Positions 35,747 to 45,032 of a stretch of DNA of 64,000 nt are shown in pieces (position 1 is the stretch's first letter; the number at the start of each line of letters is the position of its first letter). The stretch is from Caldithrix sp964598255 (GTDB taxonomy: Bacteria; Calditrichota; Calditrichia; Calditrichales; Calditrichaceae), in NCBI GenBank assembly GCA_964598255.1, contig CAZRBA010000030.1, positions 1-64,000 on the forward strand, in the 5' to 3' direction. A program made the position numbers and the translations under genes. The notes under the pieces were generated by a model. The model was not told the DNA's origin. It worked only from the letters and a program-made list of their open reading frames with translations, and did not search any database.

Positions 35747-36250
35747 ATGGAAATGCAGGAAGTTTTGTTTTATGCCATAGCGGCTTTTACCGTTATTTCA
35801 GCAGGTATTGTCGCTTTTTCTAACAAAATTATTTACTCGGCCTTTGCCTTGCTGTTTACTTTTTTCGGGTTTGCAGGGTTGTATGTTTATTTGAGTGCCG
35901 ATTTTTTGGCCGTTACCCAAATTATTATTTATGTAGGCGGTATTTTGGTGTTGATTTTGTTCGGCGTTTTAATGACGCAAAAAATTTATGACACCAAGGC
36001 GCTTACGGCCCACAATTCGCTATGGCTTAGTGTGGGCGGCGGGCTTTTCGTAGCGGCCATCATCGCAGCCTTGCTTAGTAAAAATGTTTGGCTGGCCGGT
36101 ACCCCCAAAGCCTTTACACCCACTACCGAAGCAATCGGTAAGGCCATTTTGGGACATTATCTTATCCCCTTTGAAATCGCCTCGATTTTATTGCTCGGGG
36201 CCTTAATCGGAGCTGTGTATCTTGCACGAGCGGAGGACAAAGAAAAATGA
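35747..36250 (+). CDS. nuoJ: Complex I subunit J
   Basis: A 167-residue membrane subunit of five helices. The conserved third helix region reads AVTQIIIYVGGILVLILFGV, including the Tyr and Gly-Gly of the pi-bulge helix. Its stop overlaps the nuoK start by four bases. Confidence 0.95.
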   Translation: MEMQEVLFYAIAAFTVISAGIVAFSNKIIYSAFALLFTFFGFAGLYVYLSADFLAVTQIIIYVGGILVLILFGVLMTQKIYDTKALTAHNSLWLSVGGGLFVAAIIAALLSKNVWLAGTPKAFTPTTEAIGKAILGHYLIPFEIASILLLGALIGAVYLARAEDKEK

Positions 36251-36552
36251 ACACGCTTATGCCCTACTTAATTATCGGTGCCATTGTTTTCACCCTTGGT
36301 ATTTTTACCATTCTGTCCAAAAAAAATGCCGTTGGTATTCTTATGGGGGTGGAGCTGGTACTTAATTCTGTTAACATTAATTTTATTGCTTTTGCTAAAT
36401 TCGTGGATAAAGGTCTTAACGGACAAATTGTCGCTATTTTTATCATCATTTTGGCCGCTGCCGAAGCGGCTATTGCCTTAGCCATTATCCTGAACATCTA
36501 CAGAAGCAAAACAACGGTTGACGTAACACAAATGAACGAAATGAAAAACTAA
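36247..36552 (+). CDS. nuoK: Complex I subunit K
   Basis: A 101-residue subunit of three helices. The conserved membrane Glu is in GVELVLNSVNINF, and a second Glu is in AAAEAAIALAIILNIYRS; both belong to the proton path. The start overlaps the end of nuoJ. Confidence 0.95.
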   Translation: MNTLMPYLIIGAIVFTLGIFTILSKKNAVGILMGVELVLNSVNINFIAFAKFVDKGLNGQIVAIFIIILAAAEAAIALAIILNIYRSKTTVDVTQMNEMKN

Positions 36553-36574
36553 TAAAGCGAATGCAGGAGAAAAT

Positions 36575-38620
36575 ATGATAACGCTTGCGCTTTATATCTG
36601 GTTACTGCCTCTTCTGGCGTTTGTAATCCAAATATTTTTGGGAAAACGACTACCCCGCAAAGGAGACTGGGTCTCGGTTTCGGCAATCGGCATCTCTTTT
36701 ATTCTTTCGCTGGTAATGTTTGTGCGAATGCTTATCAATTACACGCCGGATTTTGCGGTACATGCCTCCATACCTTGGATTGACGCCGGTAATTTTAAAA
36801 TTAGCATGGGAATTTATCTGGACAATCTGGCAATTGTAATGGCCATGGTTGTTGCAACGGTTAGTTTTGTCGTACACATTTATTCCATCGGTTACATGGA
36901 AGGCGATCCCCGCTACAGCCGTTTTTTCGCCTACCTTTCCCTGTTCAGTTTTTCCATGCTCGGCTTAATCTTTTTTGATAATCTTTTCGGCATTTTTATG
37001 ATGTGGGAACTGGTAGGTCTGTGTTCTTACCTGCTCATCGGTTTTTACTTTGAAAAGAAATCGGCCTCCGACGCAGGGAAAAAGGCTTTTATTACCAACC
37101 GCGTCGGCGACTGGGGCTTTTTGATCGGTTTATTGATCGTATTCACCACTTTGGGTACTTTTACCATTACCGACATCCACACTTTGGTGGCTCAGGGAAA
37201 ATTAGCAGGCGGGTTGCTTACCGCTGCCGGTATTTTATTGTTTGCCGGTGCCGTGGGTAAGTCGGCACAATTTCCGTTACACATTTGGCTACCCGATGCC
37301 ATGGAAGGTCCCACACCGGTCAGCGCCTTAATCCATGCTGCCACCATGGTAGCGGCCGGCGTTTACTTAATGGCCCGCATTTCTTTTATGCTCTCTTTCG
37401 ACGCCATGCTGGTTGTGGCTTACATTGGCGGCTTTACCGCTTTTTTTGCGGCCACCATTGCCATTACTCAAAACGATATCAAACGTGTTTTGGCCTACTC
37501 TACCATCAGTCAGTTGGGCTACATGATTATGGCCATTGGTGTGGGCGCCTATCAGGCTGGATTTTTCCATCTGGTAACGCACGCCATGTTTAAAGCCGGG
37601 CTGTTTTTAGGTTCCGGTTCCGTTATTCATGCCATGCACCACGCTATGCACAAAACCGGAGTGGAAGAAGATCCCAACGATATTCGCCTTATGGGCGGCT
37701 TTCGCCACAAAATGCCGGTTACCTATTACACCTTTCTCATTTTTTCTCTGGCCTTATCGGGTATTCCCTTTTTTAGCGGCTTTTTAAGCAAAGACGCCAT
37801 TCTGGGCGGAACCTTGGCCTTTGCCATGGCGCAGTCGAATCCCATTCATTACCTGTTGCCGGTCTTCGGCTTTGGCGCCGCCATTATCACCGCCTTTTAC
37901 ATGTTCCGTTTGATCATTAAAACCTTTTACGGCGAACCCAAACGGCCCGATTTGTATGAACACATTCACGAAAGTCCTAAAGTAATGACCGGGCCGCTCA
38001 TTACGCTGGCCACGCTAAGCATTTGGATCTTTTTTACCTTACCTTCCGTTACGCCACTAACGGCCGAACACGGATGGTTCTTCCATCAAATAAAAGAACC
38101 GGAATCGGCCGTAAGTATTCAATTGGGGCACCCTGTTTCGGAAATTCCCGAACAAATCGAACATGCCGCGCACGTAAATGGTATGATGATTTCCATTATT
38201 TTGGCTTTAAGCGGCATTTTGCTGGCTTTCATGTTTTACTATTGGAAAAAATGGGATGTGGAAGCGCTTACGCGAAAAATACGTCCCTTATACGATTTGT
38301 CCTATCATAAATATTACATTGACGAAATTTACAATGCTACGTTTGTGCGAGGCCTTTTGTTGTGGAATAATATTCTGGCCTGGTTCGATGCTCATATTAT
38401 TGACGGAATTGTCAATGGCGCCGCTTTTGTAACGCGTCATGTTTCGCGTTTTAGCGGCATTTTTGATTTGGGCTTTATCGACGGCCTGGTAAACGCAGTG
38501 GCTGACCTTATTAACAATGTAGGACAAGGATTGCGCAAAGTACAAACCGGCCAGATCCAATTTTATATTTTCGGTGCTTTAGCCGGTTTGATTCTGATTA
38601 TTATCGGTACGTTGATGTAA
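36575..38620 (+). CDS. nuoL: Complex I subunit L (proton channel)
   Basis: A 681-residue antiporter-like subunit. Key residues are visible: the Glu in MMWELVGLCSYLLIGF, the Lys in GKKAFITNRVGDWGFL, and the Lys in GKSAQFPLHIWLPDAMEGPT. The C-terminal extension after about residue 540 includes the long lateral helix that ties the membrane arm together. Confidence 0.97.
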   Translation: MITLALYIWLLPLLAFVIQIFLGKRLPRKGDWVSVSAIGISFILSLVMFVRMLINYTPDFAVHASIPWIDAGNFKISMGIYLDNLAIVMAMVVATVSFVVHIYSIGYMEGDPRYSRFFAYLSLFSFSMLGLIFFDNLFGIFMMWELVGLCSYLLIGFYFEKKSASDAGKKAFITNRVGDWGFLIGLLIVFTTLGTFTITDIHTLVAQGKLAGGLLTAAGILLFAGAVGKSAQFPLHIWLPDAMEGPTPVSALIHAATMVAAGVYLMARISFMLSFDAMLVVAYIGGFTAFFAATIAITQNDIKRVLAYSTISQLGYMIMAIGVGAYQAGFFHLVTHAMFKAGLFLGSGSVIHAMHHAMHKTGVEEDPNDIRLMGGFRHKMPVTYYTFLIFSLALSGIPFFSGFLSKDAILGGTLAFAMAQSNPIHYLLPVFGFGAAIITAFYMFRLIIKTFYGEPKRPDLYEHIHESPKVMTGPLITLATLSIWIFFTLPSVTPLTAEHGWFFHQIKEPESAVSIQLGHPVSEIPEQIEHAAHVNGMMISIILALSGILLAFMFYYWKKWDVEALTRKIRPLYDLSYHKYYIDEIYNATFVRGLLLWNNILAWFDAHIIDGIVNGAAFVTRHVSRFSGIFDLGFIDGLVNAVADLINNVGQGLRKVQTGQIQFYIFGALAGLILIIIGTLM

Positions 38621-38675
38621 TTGATCATAAATAATTAAATTAGATTTTAGAATGAGATAAATAGGAGTCAGGTTC

Positions 38676-40181
38676 ATGGGAATGATTAGTCTTGTTACGT
38701 TTATACCAATTTTTGGTCTGTTAATCGTACTTCTAATCCCTAAACAGAATGAAAAAGCGATTAAATGGTTTTCCGCTGTTGTTGCCTTTATTCCCCTGAT
38801 AATTGCAACCTACATGTGGACTCAATTTAACTATTCGTTAAGCGGAATCAACAACGAAATGCAGTTCCAGTTTGTGGAACATGCCAAATGGATTCCCTCC
38901 TTGCACATCGAATATTTCGTCGGTCTGGACGGATTGAGTTTCCCCATGTTTTGGTTGACCACGTTGCTTAGTTTTTTGGCGATTGTGGCCTCTTTTGGCA
39001 TCAACAAATCCGTTAAAGGCTATTTTGCCCTTTTCCTGCTTTTGGAAACCGGTATGTTAGGGGTTTTTGTTTCACTCGATTTTTTCCTTTTTTACGTATT
39101 CTGGGAAGTAATGTTGTTACCGATGTACTTCCTTATCGGAATTTGGGGCGGCCCGCGGCGTGAATATGCGGCCATTAAGTTCTTCCTGTACACTTTGCTG
39201 GGTTCGGTACTCATGTTGGTGGTTATGCTGGCCTTGTATTTTAATGTTAAAGACCCGGTTACCGGCCAACACACATTTAATATGCTACACATGATGGATC
39301 AAAGCAACCATTCCGGTTGGCTAAAACATATTGACGTGCGCTACTGGTTGTACATTTTGCTCTTTATCGGTTTTGCCATTAAGGTACCGGTTTTCCCGTT
39401 CCACACATGGTTGCCCGATGCACACGTTGAAGCGCCGACGGCCATCAGTGTGATTCTTGCCGGTATTCTTTTGAAGATGGGTACTTACGGATTAATCCGC
39501 ATCAGTTATCCCATATTCCCAGACATTGCCGTTAAAACCGCCTATGCTCTGGCCATCCTTGGCGTAATCAACATCTTGTACGGTGCTTTTGTGGCCATGG
39601 CACAAAAAGATCTAAAAAAACTGGTGGCTTATTCTTCGGTATCACACATGGGATTTGTACTGTTGGGTATGGCTGCCATGACCGATGCGAGCATGCATGG
39701 CGCCATTTTCCAGATGTTTAGCCACGGTATGATCACGGCTATGCTATTCTTGTTAGTCGGTGTTATTTACGATCGCGCCCACCATCGTCAAATCGAAGGC
39801 TTTGGAGGCTTGGCCGTAAGTATGCCCATTTATGCCGGTGTTGCCGCTTTGGCCTTTTTTGCCGCCATGGGTTTACCCGGCATGACGGGTTTTATCGCCG
39901 AAGCCAGCGTCTTCATCGGTTCATTCGGCGTGTATCGTACTTTAACCATTTTGGCTGCTCTGGGTATTGTCATTACTGCTTCGTACGTTTTGTGGACCGT
40001 ACAACGCGTTTTTCTGGGTAAATTGAATCCCAAGTACGAGCACATTGCCGAGATTAACGGCCGCGAATTATTTACTTTGGTTCCGTTGGGCATTATGGTC
40101 ATCTTTTTCGGTATTTATCCTATGCCCATTTTACACTTAATGCGTTCTTCGTTAATTCACTTAATTGCCTTAATGCACTAA
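38676..40181 (+). CDS. nuoM: Complex I subunit M (proton channel)
   Basis: A 501-residue antiporter-like subunit. Seen: FYVFWEVMLLPMYFLIGIWG with the conserved Glu, KFFLYTLLGS with the Lys, and KVPVFPFHTWLPDAHVEAPT. About fourteen helices. A 55-base gap with AGGAG-like sequence separates it from nuoL. Confidence 0.97.
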   Translation: MGMISLVTFIPIFGLLIVLLIPKQNEKAIKWFSAVVAFIPLIIATYMWTQFNYSLSGINNEMQFQFVEHAKWIPSLHIEYFVGLDGLSFPMFWLTTLLSFLAIVASFGINKSVKGYFALFLLLETGMLGVFVSLDFFLFYVFWEVMLLPMYFLIGIWGGPRREYAAIKFFLYTLLGSVLMLVVMLALYFNVKDPVTGQHTFNMLHMMDQSNHSGWLKHIDVRYWLYILLFIGFAIKVPVFPFHTWLPDAHVEAPTAISVILAGILLKMGTYGLIRISYPIFPDIAVKTAYALAILGVINILYGAFVAMAQKDLKKLVAYSSVSHMGFVLLGMAAMTDASMHGAIFQMFSHGMITAMLFLLVGVIYDRAHHRQIEGFGGLAVSMPIYAGVAALAFFAAMGLPGMTGFIAEASVFIGSFGVYRTLTILAALGIVITASYVLWTVQRVFLGKLNPKYEHIAEINGRELFTLVPLGIMVIFFGIYPMPILHLMRSSLIHLIALMH

Positions 40182-40218
40182 TGCACTAACTGTGGTTGGT
40201 TAAGAGGAAAATAGACCT

Positions 40219-41682
40219 ATGGATAACTTGAGTAGTTTATCGTATTTTATACCGGAACTATTTTTAAGCGCTGCAATTTTAATTCTATTGATAATAGATA
40301 TGCTGCTAAAAAAAGAGCAGAAAATTTGGATAGGTATTCTTTCGGCTGCAGCCTTAATAATAAGCGTATTCTTGATTTTTCGACAATACCAGCTTCCGGT
40401 TACCGACATTTTTTACGGCATGCTGGTGATGGATTCCATGGCGGTACTTGTTAAGCTTATCGCCGCGGTTTCTTCCGTCATCATCATTTTCTTTTCGTTG
40501 CCTTACTTCCGGGAAAAATCGGAATATTATATTTTGATTCTCATCGCCACATTGGGCATGTTCCTAATGGCTGCCGTTAATGATATTTTAATGATTATTA
40601 TCTCCATGGAATTGCTGGGGTTAATGTCCTATGTTCTGACCGGCTTTACCAAACGTAATCCGAAATCGGATGAAGCTTCGTTAAAATACATTCTGTACGC
40701 AGCCACCAGTACCGGTGTAATGGCCTTTGGCTTTTCGTACCTGTACGGTATGACCGGCCATACCAACCTGCTAAAAATTCAGCAGGCGCTTGGGGCCAAT
40801 CCGCCGAATCAGGCAGCTTTTTTTATTGCCGTTGTTTTAATTTTGGCCGGACTCGGTTACAAAATCGCTATGGTGCCTTTTCACTTTTGGTTGCCCGATG
40901 TATACGAAGGAGCCCCCACACCCATTACCGCTTTTCTTTCCGTTGGGCCTAAGGCAGCCGGTTTGGCCGTAATGATTCGCTTTTTGCTTACGGTAGTAGC
41001 GCATCCTTTTGGTGCCGACGCCGTAAATTTTTCACAGAACCTGCAAGTCCATATCCCGGTTCTTATTGCCGTATTGGCCGTTTTGACCATGACCTTCGGA
41101 AATACCGTTGCTTTGCGCCAGACCAATATCAAACGCTTGATGGCCTACTCATCCATTGCCCATGCCGGGTATATGATTATGGCCATGGTGGTTTTTAACG
41201 CTCAGGGCTTTCATGCGATTCTTTTTTATCTGGTTATTTACATGATTATGAATTTGGGTGCTTTTTGGATTATTATCAATATGACCAATAAGCTGGGCAG
41301 CGACGAAATTTCCGCTTTTAAAGGTCTGGGTTACCGCGCACCGTATTCGGCTATTGCTTTGGCTATTTTTCTGTTCTCTTTAACAGGATTGCCACCGCTG
41401 GCCGGATTTATCGGTAAAGTTTATTTGTTTGCGGCGGTCATTAAAGGCGGCTGGTATTTGCTGGCTGTTTTGGGTGTGCTAAACAGTGTGGTTTCATTGT
41501 ATTACTATGCCAATATTGTACGTACCATGTTTTTGGAAAGCGCACCCGTGCAGGAAACCGTGGCCACAAGCTTGTACGACAAAGTGGTACTTACCGTTTT
41601 GTTAGTGCCCACTCTGCTGTTCGGCGTTTATTGGAGCCCTGTTTTAGACTTAACTTCCATTTCGTTTCATATTTTTCATTAA
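40219..41682 (+). CDS. nuoN: Complex I subunit N (proton channel)
   Basis: A 487-residue antiporter-like subunit, the last gene of the operon. Seen: ISMELLGLMSYVLTGFTKRN, LKYILYAATSTGVMAFGFSY and KIAMVPFHFWLPDVYEGAPT. A strong terminator follows within 25 bases of the stop. Confidence 0.97.
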   Translation: MDNLSSLSYFIPELFLSAAILILLIIDMLLKKEQKIWIGILSAAALIISVFLIFRQYQLPVTDIFYGMLVMDSMAVLVKLIAAVSSVIIIFFSLPYFREKSEYYILILIATLGMFLMAAVNDILMIIISMELLGLMSYVLTGFTKRNPKSDEASLKYILYAATSTGVMAFGFSYLYGMTGHTNLLKIQQALGANPPNQAAFFIAVVLILAGLGYKIAMVPFHFWLPDVYEGAPTPITAFLSVGPKAAGLAVMIRFLLTVVAHPFGADAVNFSQNLQVHIPVLIAVLAVLTMTFGNTVALRQTNIKRLMAYSSIAHAGYMIMAMVVFNAQGFHAILFYLVIYMIMNLGAFWIIINMTNKLGSDEISAFKGLGYRAPYSAIALAIFLFSLTGLPPLAGFIGKVYLFAAVIKGGWYLLAVLGVLNSVVSLYYYANIVRTMFLESAPVQETVATSLYDKVVLTVLLVPTLLFGVYWSPVLDLTSISFHIFH

Positions 41683-41704
41683 AATAAATGAACCCGACTT
41701 TTTA

Positions 41705-41737
41705 GGCCCGTATTCCTGTGGAATGCGGGCCTTTTTG
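41705..41737 (+). terminator. Terminator of the nuo operon
   Basis: GGCCCGTATTCC pairs with GGAATGCGGGCC (one mismatch) with a very short loop, followed by TTTTT at 41732-41736. It lies 23 bp beyond the nuoN stop and isolates nuo from the following cluster. Confidence 0.92.
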
Positions 41738-41871
41738 TTTGCAAGGTAACACCTTTTTCCAAAGCATATTCCTACCGCCCGATTTTCAAAAATCTGAGGC
41801 CTTTTCAGAAATCCGAATATTTTCAACAAAAGAACCGCCCGAACATGCCTTAAATATCAATGTTTTTCGGT

Positions 41872-41886
41872 TGGCACTAATTTTGA
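41872..41886 (+). promoter_or_regulatory. Sigma-54 promoter of the serpin cluster
   Basis: TGGCAC (41872-41877), five bases, then TTGA (41883-41886): the full -24/-12 arrangement with exact spacing, differing from TGGCAC-N5-TTGC only in the last base. The ATG of the outer-membrane protein gene is 44 bases downstream. Upstream lie a GATTTT-CA-AAAATC dyad (41781-41794) and two copies of ACCGCCCGA (41774 and 41834), possible activator sites at lower confidence. Confidence 0.75.
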
Positions 41887-41929
41887 AACGCAAATGAATG
41901 TACCTTTTTAAGATCTGCCGGAGTAAACG

Positions 41930-43672
41930 ATGAAAAGAATAGTCTTACTTGTTTTGGTTTTCGCCTTTATGCACATGGCGCACAGCCAAAATCATGATAC
42001 ACAATTGCTGGAAAAACAGTTCGAAAATTCCGATTTGTATTTTCAGCGATACTATTTGAATACCTTTGCTCTTAATAATTTGTCGACAGTTGCGCCCGGT
42101 TTCTTTTCGGACACATTTATGCGTCTCAGCCTGAACCCTGCATTCGGCCTTGCCGATACAAGCCGGAACTACAAATTTTATCTTGACTACCAAAGTAACC
42201 GTGCCGAACAAGTTCCGCGGGTGTTTTTCTCGAACTTTTATGGCATACCGAATCAACCACCTTATATTAATCTGAATCCGTGTTGGTATCGTATTTCGCG
42301 TAGCGAACCGATGCCGTTTTTTTCGGTCGGTTTCAGCGGTCGAATATCTTCCCGCCTTCAACTTACCACTGCTTACCAATTAATTTACAAAGAAGAACCT
42401 TTTTACAGACAACCGATCTATTTTTACGGGTTAGAAACCTTTGACGATCATTTTGCCCAAGATAATTCGCCGCCGGTTATTTTCTATCGGCAAAGAAGGA
42501 ACAACACACTTACCCGCGCCCATTTGTTGGCCACTTACCTATCTTACCAAATTAATGCACATTTGTGGGCCGGCATAGGAGTTGATGTGGTATTACATAA
42601 ACGCGATGCCCATTACCTTAACCTGAGCAGCGATCATCTTAACCGTAATGAATTAGCCTCCGAATCGAAGGACCGCGGGTTAACCTATAATCACCATGAT
42701 ATTTCCGCAGGTCTCGTTTGGTTGGCAAACCCAAAGTGGCAATTCGGAATTCAGGCGGGCCGGTTAAACGGACGCGCCAAACAAAACGAGGTTTCACTCG
42801 ATTCATCTATTTACGGAAGCCATTACTCCGGGCATCGGCAGGCTTTACACTTTGACCATGACGGAAATCGCTATTATTCCACGGTAACATTGCGTTTTTC
42901 GCCTCATGCCCGCCAAACGGTTTTTGCGTTTTTCCATTATTCCCTTCTTCATAACAATTTACGTAATTACGCCAACATTCACGAAAACGATGTTTCGATT
43001 TGTCAGAATCAAAGCGGGCTGCAAAATAACCGTTCCGAAAGTACCGCCACTCTATTCAATATCTATTCCGATGACGGTTCTCTAAACGAAAATCATTTCG
43101 AATCCATGTTTAGTTTGCGCGTTGCACAAAACAACCGTACCGTTATGCGGATCGGTTTTTATTTTTCGTATTTGACCGGTGAGAAAAAAATCAGCGAACC
43201 AGTACGGTTTGATTATTGCTGGCGTTATTTGAACCAAAACGACACTAATTATTATGAAAGAATCTCGCGCCACAAAGAGGACAAAATGATTTATTGGCAT
43301 TACCGTTACACCAAGCAATCCGTACAAATGCCTGTTTACGTACGACACAAAATAAACGATAATCTGGCTTTGTTTGCCATAATCAACAAAGTATGGACCG
43401 CCTGGAGAACAAACGAAAAAACCGATGCTTTTTATCGGGAATGGTACAATTTGTATAACGGAAACGAAAGCATAAAACAAAATTTTATTAAACGGTACCG
43501 TTTGCAACCGGATGACAACCAAACAAAAGATTCCGCCGATCTTGCCTTGGGTTTTGACGTGCGTCCCGTACACAATATTTTCATACGCTATTTGATAAAT
43601 CCTGATTTTGGCAATAATACCCGTATCAGCCAATGGGAATTAAGTATTTATCTGAACTTATCAAAGGGGTAA
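41930..43672 (+). CDS. Probable outer-membrane beta-barrel protein, family unknown
   Basis: A 580-residue exported protein: signal peptide MKRIVLLVLVFAFMHMAHSQ, then a mature part dominated by short amphipathic strands rich in Tyr, Phe, Arg and Asn (for example FYLDYQSNRAEQVPRVFF and HLWAGIGVDVVLHKRDAHYL). It ends in a strand WELSIYLNLSKG. No known domain is recognised. It is the first gene behind the sigma-54 promoter at 41872 and precedes two serpin lipoproteins, so a role in the envelope response controlled by the kinase/NtrC pair downstream is likely but inferred. Confidence 0.7.
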   Translation: MKRIVLLVLVFAFMHMAHSQNHDTQLLEKQFENSDLYFQRYYLNTFALNNLSTVAPGFFSDTFMRLSLNPAFGLADTSRNYKFYLDYQSNRAEQVPRVFFSNFYGIPNQPPYINLNPCWYRISRSEPMPFFSVGFSGRISSRLQLTTAYQLIYKEEPFYRQPIYFYGLETFDDHFAQDNSPPVIFYRQRRNNTLTRAHLLATYLSYQINAHLWAGIGVDVVLHKRDAHYLNLSSDHLNRNELASESKDRGLTYNHHDISAGLVWLANPKWQFGIQAGRLNGRAKQNEVSLDSSIYGSHYSGHRQALHFDHDGNRYYSTVTLRFSPHARQTVFAFFHYSLLHNNLRNYANIHENDVSICQNQSGLQNNRSESTATLFNIYSDDGSLNENHFESMFSLRVAQNNRTVMRIGFYFSYLTGEKKISEPVRFDYCWRYLNQNDTNYYERISRHKEDKMIYWHYRYTKQSVQMPVYVRHKINDNLALFAIINKVWTAWRTNEKTDAFYREWYNLYNGNESIKQNFIKRYRLQPDDNQTKDSADLALGFDVRPVHNIFIRYLINPDFGNNTRISQWELSIYLNLSKG

Positions 43673-43738
43673 ATTAATAATTGCAGCTACGTGAATGGTG
43701 CTTTAAATTAAACCGTCAATAAATAAAAAAGGAACAAA

Positions 43739-44959
43739 ATGAAACCGATTATCTATTTACTTTTGTCTTTTTTGCTTGCAGGCTGTGCTTACGACGAACA
43801 GCCTGCGGGTATTAACGAACCATTTCATTCGCATTCACTTTCCGAAACGCAATTTGCTTCCCTTAACAATAGCTTTGCCTTTAAACTGTTTCGAGCGATC
43901 AAACAAGTCAAACAGGATTCCAATATTTTCATTTCTCCGTTCAGCGTTTCCATGGCTTTGGGCATGGCTTTAAACGGAGCCAACGGTGAAACATTTCAAC
44001 AAATGCGTTCGGTACTCGGCTTTGAACATTACGATTTGCAAACAATTAATCAAACGTACCAAAATTATTTTAAGCAATTAACCGCAAGCGATCCTGTAGT
44101 TATGTTTAAAATCGCCAATTCCGTCTGGTATGATCGCAATTTTGAAGTACTGCAATCGTTTACGGATGTAACCCGGCAATTTTTTAATGCGCAAATAAAC
44201 AAAGCGGATTTTAGCAATCCGGCCACGGTCGATTCCATAAACGCCTGGGTATCTCGCAAAACCAACGGAAAAATCAATTCCATCCTGAATTACATTCCCC
44301 GCGATGCCCTGATGTACCTAATCAATGCCATTTATTTTAAAGGAAGTTGGCAATATGCGTTCGATAGCAAATTTACGCAGGACTGGATGTTTAAAACACT
44401 TACGGGAGGGCAAACTCCCTGTAAAATGATGTTCGTCACCAAAAAATTTCCGCATTATGCCAACAGTCGTCTGGAAATGGTCCAACTGCCTTATGGTAAT
44501 GGTAATTTTAATCTGGCTGTTATTGTTCCCAACCAATCGGTCAATTTTGATGACTTCGTTAATTCCTTTGATTTACCTGCCTGGCGAACATGGTTACGCG
44601 CCTGTTCAACAGACAGCGGTACAATCGGACTGCCACGGACGAAAATCGGTTTTTCCATGGTTTTAAACAATGTTCTGAAAAAGATGGGCATGCCCGATGC
44701 ATTCAACCCGGCCAAAGCAGATTTTAGCCATCTTACTCCGCAAAAATCAGTTTTTATGAGCATTGTCAAACACAAAACTTTCGTGGAAATAAACGAACAA
44801 GGCACCGAGGCGGCCGGAGTTACTTTGGTAGGATTCTCACGATCTGCCAATACCGATTTTTTCGAACTGGTTGCCGACAGGCCTTTCCTGTTGGTTATTT
44901 TTGAAAAGAAAAGTCAGGCTATTTTATTTATGGGGCAGGTGACAGATCTTTCGAAATAA
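43739..44959 (+). CDS. Serpin, lipoprotein (first of a tandem pair)
   Basis: A 406-residue serine/cysteine protease inhibitor of the serpin fold. An N-terminal lipobox LLAGC (Cys16) predicts anchoring to a membrane on the periplasmic or outer side. Core motifs: NIFISPFSVSMALGMALNGA, MYLINAIYFKGSWQY and the C-terminal DRPFLLVIFEKKSQAILFMG. The reactive-centre hinge is EQGTEAAGVT (about 354-363), with the small residues that inhibitory serpins need, followed by LVGFSRSAN, so P1 probably falls near R/S. AAAAAGGAAC precedes the ATG. Confidence 0.95.
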   Translation: MKPIIYLLLSFLLAGCAYDEQPAGINEPFHSHSLSETQFASLNNSFAFKLFRAIKQVKQDSNIFISPFSVSMALGMALNGANGETFQQMRSVLGFEHYDLQTINQTYQNYFKQLTASDPVVMFKIANSVWYDRNFEVLQSFTDVTRQFFNAQINKADFSNPATVDSINAWVSRKTNGKINSILNYIPRDALMYLINAIYFKGSWQYAFDSKFTQDWMFKTLTGGQTPCKMMFVTKKFPHYANSRLEMVQLPYGNGNFNLAVIVPNQSVNFDDFVNSFDLPAWRTWLRACSTDSGTIGLPRTKIGFSMVLNNVLKKMGMPDAFNPAKADFSHLTPQKSVFMSIVKHKTFVEINEQGTEAAGVTLVGFSRSANTDFFELVADRPFLLVIFEKKSQAILFMGQVTDLSK

Positions 44960-45032
44960 GCAAAAACTTCCGTACACTTTTTGCAATATTCCAGGCAAAA
45001 TAAGAATGATTTAAAACAAGGAAGGTGAAACC

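Noticed and set aside
44960..45032. Sigma-54 promoter before the second serpin
   Set aside because: TTGC is present, but the GG dinucleotide is missing at the -24 position.
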